From an uncultured bacterium (GTDB taxonomy: Bacteria > Bacillota > Clostridia > Lachnospirales > Lachnospiraceae), in the NCBI GenBank assembly GCA_905214675.1, contig CAJMMS010000003.1, forward strand, positions 1 through 64,000: 64,000 nucleotides of DNA, written 5' to 3'. The notes beneath the pieces were generated by a model. It saw only the letters and a list, made by a program, of their open reading frames with translations, did no database searches and was not told the DNA's origin. Position numbers and translations under genes: made by a program. Of the stretch, positions 9,973 to 17,946 are shown piece after piece (within the stretch, counting starts at the first letter, position 1; every line of letters begins with the position of its first letter).

Positions 9973-10012
9973 AAAAAAAGGGTACGTAATAGTAAGTCCC
10001 TACTACGCCCCC
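9973..10012 (-). terminator. Leader attenuator of carAB
   Basis: On the minus strand, about 30 nt after the predicted transcript start, GGGGGCGTAGTA pairs with TATTACGTACCC (11 pairs including G-U, one mismatch, 9-nt loop) and is followed directly by seven T. This is a complete intrinsic terminator about 60 nt ahead of the carA start codon. A competing pairing exists between GTACCC of its 3' arm and GGGTAC just downstream. No clear PyrR-binding consensus was found, so the sensing mechanism is open. Confidence 0.7.
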
Positions 10013-10048
10013 CTCAGCCCTAGATACATAAATGCTCAAATTGTTAAG

Positions 10049-10077
10049 ATTCTACCACAAGACACAAAATAATGCAA
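10049..10077 (-). promoter_or_regulatory. Promoter of carAB
   Basis: On the minus strand TTGCAT (10072-10077) and TAGAAT (10049-10054) are 17 bp apart. The start site near 10042 gives a leader of about 130 nt. Confidence 0.75.
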
Positions 10078-10138
10078 GTACTTGTTTGTGAATTTTTATT
10101 CATTTTCCATGATTAGATATTCAAACAATATTTCCGTC

Positions 10139-10166
10139 ACTTATCGGTGTCCTTCTGCATATACTT
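10139..10166 (+). promoter_or_regulatory. Possible mother-cell sigma (E/K) promoter
   Basis: CATATACTT at 10158-10166 resembles the -10 of sporulation sigma-E/K promoters (CATA-type), with AC 17 bp upstream at 10139-10140, the arrangement expected for sigma-K. It sits about 30 bp ahead of the SleC-like gene. No good sigma-A promoter is visible. Short degenerate motifs make this tentative. Confidence 0.3.
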
Positions 10167-10192
10167 TCTCAAGGGAATTTTTGAGGTGTTCT

Positions 10193-11419
10193 ATGGCTAC
10201 TGGCAAATTACAGATACAAGTTACATCAGAACTTCGTGCAACTCCCGTTGAAGATGCCGTGATCGATATTTCAAGTACCGGGGAGCCAGATCAGATTCTG
10301 GAAGAAGTAAAAACAGACCGTGTCGGTCAGACCGATACGCTGGAACTGGAAGCTCCACCGGAAGAATACAGTTTAAGTCCCGGCGAAATGCAGCCTTACT
10401 CGGAATACAATTTCCGTATCACCGCTCCCGGCTATGAGCCGCTGACAATCTCCGGTGCAGAAATTCTCGCAAATCAGCTTGCTTTGCAGGATATCCGGCT
10501 GAAACCGGTTATTGAATCAGAAGACTATGAAAATATCGTGATCCCGGCTCACACGCTCTATGGAGATTATCCACCCAAAATCGCCGAAGCAGAGATCAAA
10601 CCAGTTTCACAGAGCGGCGAGATCGTCTTAAGCCGTGTCGTTGTTCCGGAATTTGTCGTAGTGCATGATGGCGCACCAACAGACAACACTGCAAGTGATT
10701 ACTATGTCCGCTATCGTGACTATATTAAAAATGTCGCTTCCAGCGAGATCTATGCCACCTGGCCAAAAGCTGCTATCCGCGCTAATGTACTGGCGATCAT
10801 GTCCTTTACACTGAACCGCGTATACACGGAATGGTACCGCAACAAGGGATTTGATTTTACGATCACATCTTCGACGGCTTTTGACCACAAATGGATCTAC
10901 GGAAGAAATATTTTTGAGAGTATCTCAGAAGTGGTAGATGAACTTTTTGCAGATTATCTCTCCCGTCCGAACGTCAAACAGCCGATTCTGACGCAATACT
11001 GCGATGGAAAACGTGTCACTTGTCCGAACTGGTTGTCACAGTGGGGTTCAAAGTCTCTGGCAGATCAGGGTTACACGACAACCGAAATTCTCCGTTACTA
11101 CTATGGTGACAATCTTTATATCAATACCGCGGAAGAAATTTCCGGAATCCCTGCTTCCTGGCCGGGATACGATCTCGACATCGGGGCAACCGGGCCGAAA
11201 GTGGAGCAGATGCAGGAACAGTTAAATGCGATTTCAAATAATTATCCTCTGATCCCGCGGATCGCCGTAGATGGCATCTACGGCGAGGCGACACAGAAGG
11301 CGGTGGAAGTTTTTCAGGATATTTTCAATCTTCCGGTGACCGGTATTGTGGACTATCGCACCTGGTATAAAATCCAGGAGATTTATGTCGGCGTGACCCG
11401 CATCGCAGAGCTTCGCTGA
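10193..11419 (+). CDS. SleC-like spore cortex-lytic enzyme with peptidoglycan-binding domain
   Basis: 408 aa from the ATG at 10193, chosen because it follows TTGAGGTGTTCT; the frame is open further upstream but has no ribosome site there. Residues about 1-130 are beta-rich (regulatory/prodomain-like, DAVIDISSTGEPD). About 150-330 match the SleC/SpoIID-like catalytic region as I remember it (YIKNVASSEIYATWP, ILTQYCDGKRVTCPNWLSQ, EILRYYYGDNLYI). About 335-400 form a PG_binding_1 domain (GATGPKVEQMQEQL, VDGIYGEATQKAVEVFQ). Family role: SleC of clostridia hydrolyses spore cortex peptidoglycan during germination after proteolytic activation. No classical signal peptide is visible, as expected for a protein assembled into the spore by the mother cell. 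It implies a spore-forming lineage. Exact activity on this substrate is inferred from family. Confidence 0.72.
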   Translation: MATGKLQIQVTSELRATPVEDAVIDISSTGEPDQILEEVKTDRVGQTDTLELEAPPEEYSLSPGEMQPYSEYNFRITAPGYEPLTISGAEILANQLALQDIRLKPVIESEDYENIVIPAHTLYGDYPPKIAEAEIKPVSQSGEIVLSRVVVPEFVVVHDGAPTDNTASDYYVRYRDYIKNVASSEIYATWPKAAIRANVLAIMSFTLNRVYTEWYRNKGFDFTITSSTAFDHKWIYGRNIFESISEVVDELFADYLSRPNVKQPILTQYCDGKRVTCPNWLSQWGSKSLADQGYTTTEILRYYYGDNLYINTAEEISGIPASWPGYDLDIGATGPKVEQMQEQLNAISNNYPLIPRIAVDGIYGEATQKAVEVFQDIFNLPVTGIVDYRTWYKIQEIYVGVTRIAELR

Positions 11420-11439
11420 ACAGGAGTTTTGTATTCAAG

Positions 11440-11616
11440 TCGAACGCACATGAGACTTGGCACGCGATTCTGGTCAGCTTTGCTGACATTTACCTAACAG
11501 AATCGCTGTGCATTCTACACTCCGTTTCGGTCGGCACAGAGCCATTGTCCACTGGACAATGTGTGCCCTCGCAGAGCGTTTATCTTAGTCGGAGATTGCA
11601 CTCCGCCTAAGATAAA
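11440..11616. other. Highly structured convergent intergenic region
   Basis: Between the convergent SleC-like and HAD genes are nested perfect inverted repeats: CAAGTC/GACTTG near 11434-11460, GCGATTCTG (11464-11472)/CAGAATCGC (11498-11506) enclosing GTCAGC/GCTGAC, GGCACA (11533-11538)/TGTGCC (11562-11567) enclosing ATTGTCC/GGACAAT, and the palindrome 11579-11616. No open frame of note. It could be a non-coding RNA, a decayed mobile palindromic element, or mRNA 3' structure. Confidence 0.5.
11579..11616. repeat. Dispersed palindrome, copy 1
   Basis: TTTATCTTAG (11579-11588) pairs with CTAAGATAAA (11607-11616), with an inner CGGAG/CTCCG stem. The same outer arms and CTCCG remnant recur at 34018-34055, so this is a repeated intergenic palindromic unit. 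Confidence 0.65.
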
Positions 11617-11669
11617 AAAGGCAGAACCAGCCGGTACATTCTCATTTGATGAATGTAAAGCTGATTCTG
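11614..11669 (-). terminator. Terminator of the ptsI-HAD unit
   Basis: On the minus strand CAGAATCAGC (11660-11669) pairs with GCTGGTTCTG (11622-11631), enclosing ACATTC/GAATGT, and is followed by CCTTTTTT. It lies immediately after the HAD gene stop. Confidence 0.85.
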
Positions 11670-11674
11670 TCCTT

Positions 11675-12460
11675 TTAAAGATAACCGAAATGGCGAAGTG
11701 CAAAACTTACTCCTCCCTGATCAATCGGTTTTGTCACGTAATCTGCAACTTCTTTGAGCGTTTCCACGGCATTTCCCATGGCAATGCCATTTCCTGCTTT
11801 CTGAAGCATTTCGTAATCATTCATGCTGTCTCCAAAAGCTACAATATCGGACCAGTCTTTCTGATAATAGTCCAGAAGTGCCTGGATGCCGTTTGCTTTG
11901 GAAACTTCTTTTGTGATGATATCCGCACCTCTGCGGTCTGCAAAAAGCGGTGTCTTGATCTCCGGAAATGCTTCCCGCAGAAGATCTGTTCCTTTGGGAT
12001 CGCCAAAATATGCCAGACCGTAAAATGGATGTGTCAGAAGGTTTGACTCATCTATGTACTCACGATCTCCGTTTCCGAAAACTCGCTTTTCATGCTCGAT
12101 CAGTACTTCTTTATTTACATAACATCCGTATTTTCCAATATTCATGCCAATACACAAATGATGTTCCCTGCAAAAATCCATCATACGGGCGATCAGCTTC
12201 GGATCCATAAATACTTCCCGGATCTTCTTTTCTCCTACGGTTACTTTCTGACCGTTGCTGTGAACGATCGCATCCGGGGCAAGCTGCTTTTTATAAGCAC
12301 TGCTGAACTCGTTATCCATATCACGCCCGGTAGCTACTGCCACGACATGCCCTGCTTTTTTCAGTGCTTCCAGATCTGCCAGCACTTCCTTAGAAATGCG
12401 AAAGGTCTTATGATCCAGAAGCGTCATATCTAAATCAAAACAAAATATTTTAAAGCACAT
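11675..12460 (-). CDS. Cof-type HAD-IIB family hydrolase
   Basis: 261 aa. HAD motif I FDLDMTLLD gives the nucleophile Asp9 and Asp11. The C2-type cap lies in the middle and the C-terminal motif IV is VAFGDSMNDYEML, with the preceding Lys in SKANGIQAL. Such proteins are cytoplasmic Mg-dependent phosphatases of sugar phosphates, FMN or similar small molecules; substrate cannot be predicted. The ATG lies inside the last codons of ptsI (11-nt overlap, AAAATGTGCTTTAA), so translation is coupled to ptsI, hinting at a link with sugar-phosphate levels. Confidence 0.9.
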   Translation of the reverse strand: MCFKIFCFDLDMTLLDHKTFRISKEVLADLEALKKAGHVVAVATGRDMDNEFSSAYKKQLAPDAIVHSNGQKVTVGEKKIREVFMDPKLIARMMDFCREHHLCIGMNIGKYGCYVNKEVLIEHEKRVFGNGDREYIDESNLLTHPFYGLAYFGDPKGTDLLREAFPEIKTPLFADRRGADIITKEVSKANGIQALLDYYQKDWSDIVAFGDSMNDYEMLQKAGNGIAMGNAVETLKEVADYVTKPIDQGGVSFALRHFGYL

Positions 12461-14111
12461 TTTTTAAGATTTCTTCCCGTCTCTCTTTGACTGAAGTCTC
12501 GCGGATTTTCTTGCGCAGCGGCAGAACACATGCCGGTGATACAGACAGCTCATCAATTCCCATTGCCAGGAATGCTTCCGTCAGTTCCATATCAGCTCCA
12601 AGTTCACCGCAGATACCGATCCAGATGCCGTTCTTATGTGCGTTATCTGCTGCCATTTTGATCAGACGTAAAATAGCTTTGTGGTGTGGATAATAGAATC
12701 CTTCCAGATTTGCATTCTGTCTGTCTACGGCTGTTGTGTACTGGGTCAGGTCGTTTGTTCCAACACTGAAGAAATCAACTTCTTTTGCCAGATCATCGCT
12801 GATCATAGCTGCTGCCGGTGTCTCGATCATGATACCAAGCTGGATTTCTTTGTTGTATGGGATTCCGCTTGCATCCAGTTCTTCCATAACGCTCTTCACG
12901 ATCTCTTTGATCTGAAGTACCTCTTCCAGTGCTACGATCATCGGGAACATAATCGCAATGTTTCCAAATGCAGATGCTCTTAAAAGTGCACGAAGCTGGG
13001 TACGGAAAATATCCTGCTGTGTAAGACAGATACGGATCGCACGATAACCCATTGCCGGATTTTCTTCGTGAGGCAGGTTAAAATAATCAATCTGTTTGTC
13101 TGCTCCGATATCCAGTGTACGGATGATGACCTGTTTCTGTCCCATAGTCTCTGCAACGTATTTGTATACTTTAAACTGTTCTTCCTCTGTCGGGAAGTTT
13201 TCACTTTCCAGATACAAAAATTCGCTTCGGAAGAGTCCGATACCTGCGGCATCATTCTTCACCACTGCACCGATATCTGATGCATTTCCGATATTGGCAT
13301 ATAATTTTACTTTCTGTCCGTCTAAAGATACGGTTTCCTTGCCGCGGAACTGCTGCAGAAGTTCCTGCTGTTCCAGATACTCCTGTTTCTTTGCCTGGTA
13401 TTCTTTCATCGTCTCTTCATCCGGCTCGATGATCAGACAACCTTTTGCGCCATCCACGATAGCCATTTTTCCTTCGTATTTTTCATCCAGTGCATCACCG
13501 ATACCGATGATCGCCGGAATGTTCATCGTCTTTGCAAGAATTGCGGTATGGGAATTGGTAGAACCTCCCTGTGTTACAAAAGACAATACCATGTCTTTAT
13601 CAAGCTGTACAGTCTCACTTGGTGCAAGATCGTCAGATGCAAGAATAACTGGTTTGTCTGTCACAAGTCCACTTTCACCTGCTCCGGTAAGGATCTTTAC
13701 GACACGCGCTGAAATATCTTTTACATCAGCGGCACGTTCACGCATATAATCATCATCCATGGAAGCAAACATCTGAGAGAAGTTATCTCCTGTGATGCTG
13801 ACTGCATACTCTGCATTCACAGACTGTGTCTGGATCATGTTTGTGATAGCTTCTACATAGTCCAGATCTTCCAGCATAAACTGATGTGTCTGGAAAAGCA
13901 TGGCATTGCTTTCACCCACTTCAGAAACTGCTTTATCATACAGTTCTCCCAGTTCGCGGATTGCCTCTGCTTTTGCATCCTCAAAACGCTGGATCTCTGC
14001 CTGCGGATCTTCTACTTTTTTGCGCTGTACTATGCCGGAATCCCTTTTAAAGAAAGAAATCTCTCCAATCGCAATTCCACCAAATACACCTTTACCCTGT
14101 AACGTAACCAT
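12450..14111 (-). CDS. ptsI: PTS enzyme I (phosphoenolpyruvate-protein phosphotransferase)
   Basis: 553 aa, slightly short for the family. It transfers phosphate from PEP to HPr at the entry of sugar PTS uptake. N-terminal helical HPr-binding region, swivelling domain with the phosphorylated His188 in GGSTNSHTAILAKT, and C-terminal TIM barrel with AAGIGLFRSEFLYLE, RTLDIGADK, the FSVGTNDLTQYTTAVDR segment and the Cys loop GICGELGAD. The ATG follows GTGAGGAGAAAACTTA. The 59-bp gap to the upstream lipoprotein gene has two direct copies of TGTTTCATAAAA. A conventional ptsH is not adjacent. An HPr-like gene lacking the active His occurs at 33747-33974 and hprK at 23806-24750. Confidence 0.97.
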   Translation of the reverse strand: MVTLQGKGVFGGIAIGEISFFKRDSGIVQRKKVEDPQAEIQRFEDAKAEAIRELGELYDKAVSEVGESNAMLFQTHQFMLEDLDYVEAITNMIQTQSVNAEYAVSITGDNFSQMFASMDDDYMRERAADVKDISARVVKILTGAGESGLVTDKPVILASDDLAPSETVQLDKDMVLSFVTQGGSTNSHTAILAKTMNIPAIIGIGDALDEKYEGKMAIVDGAKGCLIIEPDEETMKEYQAKKQEYLEQQELLQQFRGKETVSLDGQKVKLYANIGNASDIGAVVKNDAAGIGLFRSEFLYLESENFPTEEEQFKVYKYVAETMGQKQVIIRTLDIGADKQIDYFNLPHEENPAMGYRAIRICLTQQDIFRTQLRALLRASAFGNIAIMFPMIVALEEVLQIKEIVKSVMEELDASGIPYNKEIQLGIMIETPAAAMISDDLAKEVDFFSVGTNDLTQYTTAVDRQNANLEGFYYPHHKAILRLIKMAADNAHKNGIWIGICGELGADMELTEAFLAMGIDELSVSPACVLPLRKKIRETSVKERREEILKNVL

Positions 14112-14170
14112 TAAGTTTTCTCCTCACTTTCCTCACTTATTTTATGAAACACTTTTTATGAAACACCTTC

Positions 14171-15373
14171 TTATTTTGATGCTGTTTCCGTTTCACTTTC
14201 AGTCTCTGCCGTTGTTTCTGCCAGAGTGCCATCTGCATTTTTTACCACTGCATTTTTCTCCAGAATATCTACTGCTTCATCCTGCAGAATACTTGCCATG
14301 ATCGTACTCTTACCATACTGCTGGATAAATGCATCTACATCCGTTGATCCCATCTGTGCAGCATATTCACTTGCTTTTTCCTGGAATTTTTCATCGGAAA
14401 TCTCTACACCTTCTGTCTCTGCGATTGCACGCAGTACCATTTCCTGTCCCAGACTCTTTTTCACCGTTTCCGTCATTTGTTTTACAAATTCCTCTTCCGT
14501 CATGCCGACCTGCTGCTCCAGAAAATCTGCATATTCCATTCCATACTGCTCTGCGTAGGATTTGTAATAAGTAGTAACACTTTCAAGCTGATAATCGATC
14601 ATTTCCTGTGGATAATCATTTACGGTTGCGTTCTCATACGCCATTGCTACCAGATCATTGAGTTCCTGTGTGTGCTGGTCACTCTCGTTCTGTGTCTCCA
14701 GTTCCTCTTTGATCGAATTGCGGTATTCTTCTACTGTTTTGTATTCATCGGAAATCTCTGCCACCAGTGCATCCGTCAGTTCCGGCGCACGTTTTACGGA
14801 ATTGATCGTAACGGTAAATACAACATCTTTGCCAGCCAGTTCTGTAGAACCATAATTTTCCGGGAATGTCAGGTTCAGATCCACGGTATCACCGATTTTC
14901 TTTCCGATCAGCCCATCTTCGAATCCATCAATAAAGGTACCGGAACCGATCGTCAGATCATATCCTTTGTCTGTACCACCCTCAAATGCTTCGCCATTGA
15001 GTTTTCCTTCATAGTCAATATTTGCTACATCTCCGCTTTCTACCGTTCCTTCTTTGACTTCTTCCAGTTTATCACTCGCACTCAGATTAGAAGCAACCTG
15101 CTGATCAATCTCTTCATCGGTAACTTCCGTTGACTCAAGCGTTACTTCCAGCCCTTTGTACTCTCCCAGCGTTACATAATCCAGTGCTTTGTAGTCCGGA
15201 CGCTCTGGTGCTTCTGTCTGTGCTTCGCTTTCTGACGCTACACTTTCACTTCCAGTTGTTGTCTCGGAAGCTGCTTCTGTTGTTGCATTTGTATCTTTTG
15301 CTGTATTTCCTGAGCATCCTGTCACCGTGATCGCCATGCCAAGAAGCAGGGCTGCGATTACTTTTCTTTTCAT
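14171..15373 (-). CDS. Trigger-factor-like FKBP-type prolyl isomerase lipoprotein
   Basis: 400 aa from the ATG at 15373 (AAAGGAGAAACAACAATT upstream; the frame extends further 5' without a ribosome site). MKRKVIAALLLGMAITVTGC is a lipoprotein signal with lipidated Cys20, followed by a Thr/Ser/Glu-rich linker. Residues about 70-115 resemble the trigger factor pre-FKBP strand (EVTDEEIDQQVASNLS), about 115-205 are the FKBP domain (GDVANIDYEGKLNGEAFEGG, DGFEDGLIGKKIGD, LTFPENYG), and the rest is the helical trigger-factor chaperone arm. There is no N-terminal ribosome-docking domain, so this is an extracytoplasmic paralogue, probably folding exported proteins as PrsA does. Acidic Glu/Thr tail. 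It sits between a membrane deacetylase and ptsI. Confidence 0.88.
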   Translation of the reverse strand: MKRKVIAALLLGMAITVTGCSGNTAKDTNATTEAASETTTGSESVASESEAQTEAPERPDYKALDYVTLGEYKGLEVTLESTEVTDEEIDQQVASNLSASDKLEEVKEGTVESGDVANIDYEGKLNGEAFEGGTDKGYDLTIGSGTFIDGFEDGLIGKKIGDTVDLNLTFPENYGSTELAGKDVVFTVTINSVKRAPELTDALVAEISDEYKTVEEYRNSIKEELETQNESDQHTQELNDLVAMAYENATVNDYPQEMIDYQLESVTTYYKSYAEQYGMEYADFLEQQVGMTEEEFVKQMTETVKKSLGQEMVLRAIAETEGVEISDEKFQEKASEYAAQMGSTDVDAFIQQYGKSTIMASILQDEAVDILEKNAVVKNADGTLAETTAETESETETASK

Positions 15374-15413
15374 AATTGTTGTTTCTCCTTTCAAATCCCA
15401 CGCATCTGCGTGT

Positions 15414-16877
15414 TTACATTTCCGGTACCGGGGTCGGTCTGGCTTTGTCAAATACCTCTCCTGCATCGAAGAGATCTTCTACCATTTCCGGATTATAGTA
15501 CATGCGGTAGCCGTCAAGATTTCGCCGGCCCTGACGCATATAGGTATCTCCAAACTGTACCCAGTACTGCGTGGAATCCACATTGCAGTAAATATCAAAT
15601 CCTACGCTCTTAAGATAATTGAACTTTTCATTATCTGTCGTATATGGCTGCCAGTCTCCGATATCTGAGCCAAATGCAAAAATAATCACATTGGTATCTC
15701 CAACGATCGGTTTAACATAATCCAGCCATTTCTGTGTATCAGTCTGTAATCTTTCAAGACTTGCTTCTGTGACATTGATATGTCCCCAGGTGTGGCTTGC
15801 AAATTCCCATCCTTCTTCTTTCATGGCTTTTGCCACTTTCTTCGCCTGTTTTACTTCTTTTTTATAGGCTTTTCCATCAAAGTCCGGGTTGTCCTCAAAG
15901 AATTTTTCCTGGTACTCGTCCAGATCCTGTCTGGTCTTGTACGCGATATCAGTGCGATAGCCAAGTACACCATTATAACCGGTCAGAGCAATAATTCCTT
16001 TATGTCCATGATAGGAAAAATCCGGATGCTCTTCCACAAAGCGATCGATCAGAGGCACCATATCATAATCGCCAACGCTGATACTTCCATCGTCTTCTTT
16101 ATATTCATTTTTAATATCGCCATTTTCATCCACGATCAGCTTCGTTGCCATACCATCGCCATCCATATAATGGTAATAACTCACATCGTCCTGAGAAAGC
16201 ACAAATGCTTTTTTCCCAGGCGGAAGCATGATCTTGCCCTGTGATACACTGCCGTCCTCATTTACGGTACACATATCATGAAGGCTGACCATAACATAGC
16301 CTTTATCATACATTGACTGTGTGATCTTATTGAACTCATCAATCGTCGTCATAACCTGATTGTATCCGGCTTCTTTGGAATCCCCGTCAAAAGCCTTGGA
16401 AGTATCGTAAATCAGCGTGTGATAAAAGACATGGGTAACCTGATCCAGAGGATATTCCACCAGTTCAGACTTTGCCTGCTCATATTCCGATACTTTATCC
16501 TGCATCTCCTGACTGCCCGCAAAATCCGTGGAAGCCTGAAGAAGTGCGATCGCACCATCGTAATCATACTGTGCTGCTTTTAATTCAGCCATAGAAAGTA
16601 CATCCTGATCCGCATCAGATGTTTCTGTCTGTGTCTGCGTCTCTGTTGCCACAGTCTCTGCCTGCGTACCCTGTACACTTTCCGACTGCACCTCAGAGGT
16701 TTTCTGAACACGGTCATCTTTCAACTTTTTCTTTTCAAGCATGTCCTTTCCAAGGAAAAGACAAAGCAATACGATCACAAGCAGCAATGCAGCAATGATC
16801 ATTCTGCCGATAAACATCTGGCGTTTTTTTCTGCGCCTGCGTGCATCTGCACGTTCTTGTCTTTCGTTTTCGTCCAT
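15414..16877 (-). CDS. Membrane-anchored polysaccharide deacetylase (NodB-like)
   Basis: 487 aa using the ATG at 16875-16877, which has GGAGGGAAAA directly upstream. An ATG four codons earlier overlaps that Shine-Dalgarno sequence and is less likely. Cytoplasmic Arg-rich start (RRRRKKRQ), one signal-anchor helix (about 25-45, IIAALLLVIVLLCLFLG), Thr/Gln-rich spacer, then a helical region and an extracellular carbohydrate esterase 4-like fold (about 190-480) with the early acid motif VLSQDD and the metal motif SHTWGH (His-x3-His). The long insertion between these motifs departs from canonical NodB. Likely substrate: peptidoglycan or another wall glycan. Starts a unit with the FKBP lipoprotein (40-bp gap). 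Confidence 0.82.
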   Translation of the reverse strand: MDENERQERADARRRRKKRQMFIGRMIIAALLLVIVLLCLFLGKDMLEKKKLKDDRVQKTSEVQSESVQGTQAETVATETQTQTETSDADQDVLSMAELKAAQYDYDGAIALLQASTDFAGSQEMQDKVSEYEQAKSELVEYPLDQVTHVFYHTLIYDTSKAFDGDSKEAGYNQVMTTIDEFNKITQSMYDKGYVMVSLHDMCTVNEDGSVSQGKIMLPPGKKAFVLSQDDVSYYHYMDGDGMATKLIVDENGDIKNEYKEDDGSISVGDYDMVPLIDRFVEEHPDFSYHGHKGIIALTGYNGVLGYRTDIAYKTRQDLDEYQEKFFEDNPDFDGKAYKKEVKQAKKVAKAMKEEGWEFASHTWGHINVTEASLERLQTDTQKWLDYVKPIVGDTNVIIFAFGSDIGDWQPYTTDNEKFNYLKSVGFDIYCNVDSTQYWVQFGDTYMRQGRRNLDGYRMYYNPEMVEDLFDAGEVFDKARPTPVPEM

Positions 16878-16950
16878 TTTTCCCTCCATATTTTACAGCT
16901 TAACGAATCATTTTATACTATAGCATGCCCACAGATCACGGAACCATCCA

Positions 16951-16984
16951 AACTCCGTCCTGTCGGACTCCTTTCTCATGTTTT
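16951..16984. repeat. Intergenic repeat, copy 1 (CTCCGTCCTGTCGGAC)
   Basis: AACTCCGTCCTGTCGGACT (16951-16969) is identical to 17073-17091, and the match continues imperfectly through CTTTCTCATGTTTT. The core contains a GTCC-TGTC-GGAC hairpin. It lies between the divergent deacetylase and TM-protein genes; the rest of this 500-bp spacer is described in the next entries. Confidence 0.7.
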
Positions 16985-17072
16985 ACGTTCGCCATAGACA
17001 TTTTTTCTCTACTTAATTATGATGCTACGGATTGCTCCGCATTTCATGCTCCCGCAATCCTCAAAATATTCG

Positions 17073-17106
17073 AACTCCGTCCTGTCGGACTACCTTCTCA
17101 TATTTT
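17073..17106. repeat. Intergenic repeat, copy 2
   Basis: Second copy of the 19-bp core AACTCCGTCCTGTCGGACT (17073-17091), followed by the related ACCTTCTCATATTTTT. This copy is enclosed by complementary arms and would sit at the tip of a long hairpin. Confidence 0.7.
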
Positions 17107-17116
17107 TGCGGTCTCC

Positions 17117-17160
17117 AAAGTCATGGTTTTTTCATGTAAACATGAAATCCATGACTTTTT
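17117..17160. terminator. Hairpin with T-run, probable terminator remnant
   Basis: AAAGTCATGG (17117-17126) pairs with CCATGACTTT (17149-17158), with an inner TTCATG/CATGAA stem, followed on the plus strand by TT. No gene ends here in either direction, so its target transcript is unclear. Confidence 0.4.
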
Positions 17161-17315
17161 GATCCCTTGCATCATAATATATCACACCTGTAGTAGAAAT
17201 TACCACCCTAAATTATGATTTTCACAAAAATGTAACAGTTCTGCTTTGCTGACAAAGGTGTCAGAGATTGTATTTACAGCAGAATTCTTACATAAAAATT
17301 ATTCTGCACCGCTTC

Positions 17316-17344
17316 TTGCACTTTTTCAAAATAAATGGTACAAT
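17316..17344 (+). promoter_or_regulatory. Promoter of the 17380 gene
   Basis: TTGCAC (17316-17321) and TACAAT (17339-17344) with a 17-bp spacer, 36 bp ahead of the start codon. Confidence 0.72.
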
Positions 17345-17379
17345 ATTGAAATATATGAATACATTTAGGAGGGTGTACT

Positions 17380-17898
17380 ATGTCTACATTTTGGAATGTC
17401 CTCATCGTAATTCTGCTCGTGCTGGTAATCGCGCTTGCACTTCTTTATTACTTCGGACAGAAAGCACAGAAAAAACAGGTCGCACAGCAGGAGCAGCTTG
17501 AAGCTACCAGACAGGTCGTTTCCATGCTGGTCATCGATAAAAAGCGTCTGAAACTAAAAGAATCCGGTCTGCCACAGATTGTCATTGACCAGACTCCATG
17601 GTATATGCGCCGCACGAAGCTTCCGATCGTAAAAGCAAAGATCGGTCCTAAGATCCAGACTCTGATCTGCGAAACTACTATTTTTGATTCTGTCCCGGTC
17701 AAAAAGGAAATCAAAGCAGTAGTCAGCGGTCTTTACATAACAGAGATCAAGAGCGTACGCGGTGGTCGTATCGAAGCTCCTGCGCAGAAAAAAAGCCTGC
17801 GTGTCCGTCTCTCTGAAAAGCTTTTGAAGAAATCAAAAGAGCTCAATGAATCAGCAGCAAAAGATGACGCAAAAAAGAGCAAAAAAAATAAAAAATAA
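17380..17898 (+). CDS. Conserved single-pass membrane protein of unknown function
   Basis: 172 aa. One N-terminal membrane helix (about 5-26, VLIVILLVLVIALALLYYF), then a cytoplasmic-looking basic domain containing QVVSMLVIDKKRLKLKESG and a beta-rich middle (ETTIFDSVPVKKEIKAVVSG), and a Lys-rich tail ending KKSKKNKK. The ATG follows AGGAGGGTGTACT. I do not recognise a named family; the composition suggests a membrane-tethered, possibly nucleic acid- or lipid-interacting protein, without evidence for either. Monocistronic, with its own promoter and terminator. Confidence 0.8.
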   Translation: MSTFWNVLIVILLVLVIALALLYYFGQKAQKKQVAQQEQLEATRQVVSMLVIDKKRLKLKESGLPQIVIDQTPWYMRRTKLPIVKAKIGPKIQTLICETTIFDSVPVKKEIKAVVSGLYITEIKSVRGGRIEAPAQKKSLRVRLSEKLLKKSKELNESAAKDDAKKSKKNKK

Positions 17899-17905
17899 GT
17901 TTTTT

Positions 17906-17940
17906 AAACTCCGAAAGTTTTCTTCCGGAGTTTTTCTTTT
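17906..17940 (+). terminator. Terminator between convergent genes
   Basis: AAACTCCG (17906-17913) pairs with CGGAGTTT (17926-17933 approximately), with inner AAG/CTT, then TTTTTCTTTT. It ends the plus-strand gene and may also serve the DUF1934 gene from the other side. Confidence 0.8.
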
Positions 17941-17946
17941 GCCCGT

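Larger units (their letters stand above)
17016..17178. mobile_element. Possible 163-bp MITE-like element
   Basis: ATTATGATGC (17016-17025) and GCATCATAAT (17169-17178) are perfect 10-bp terminal inverted repeats. Inside are nested palindromes: GGATTGC/GCAATCC (17029-17060), CCGCAA plus AAAATAT (17052-17069) against ATATTTT plus TTGCGG (17100-17111), and the hairpin 17117-17158. There is no coding capacity and no clear target-site duplication. Non-autonomous element is one reading; a structured RNA is another. Confidence 0.35.
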
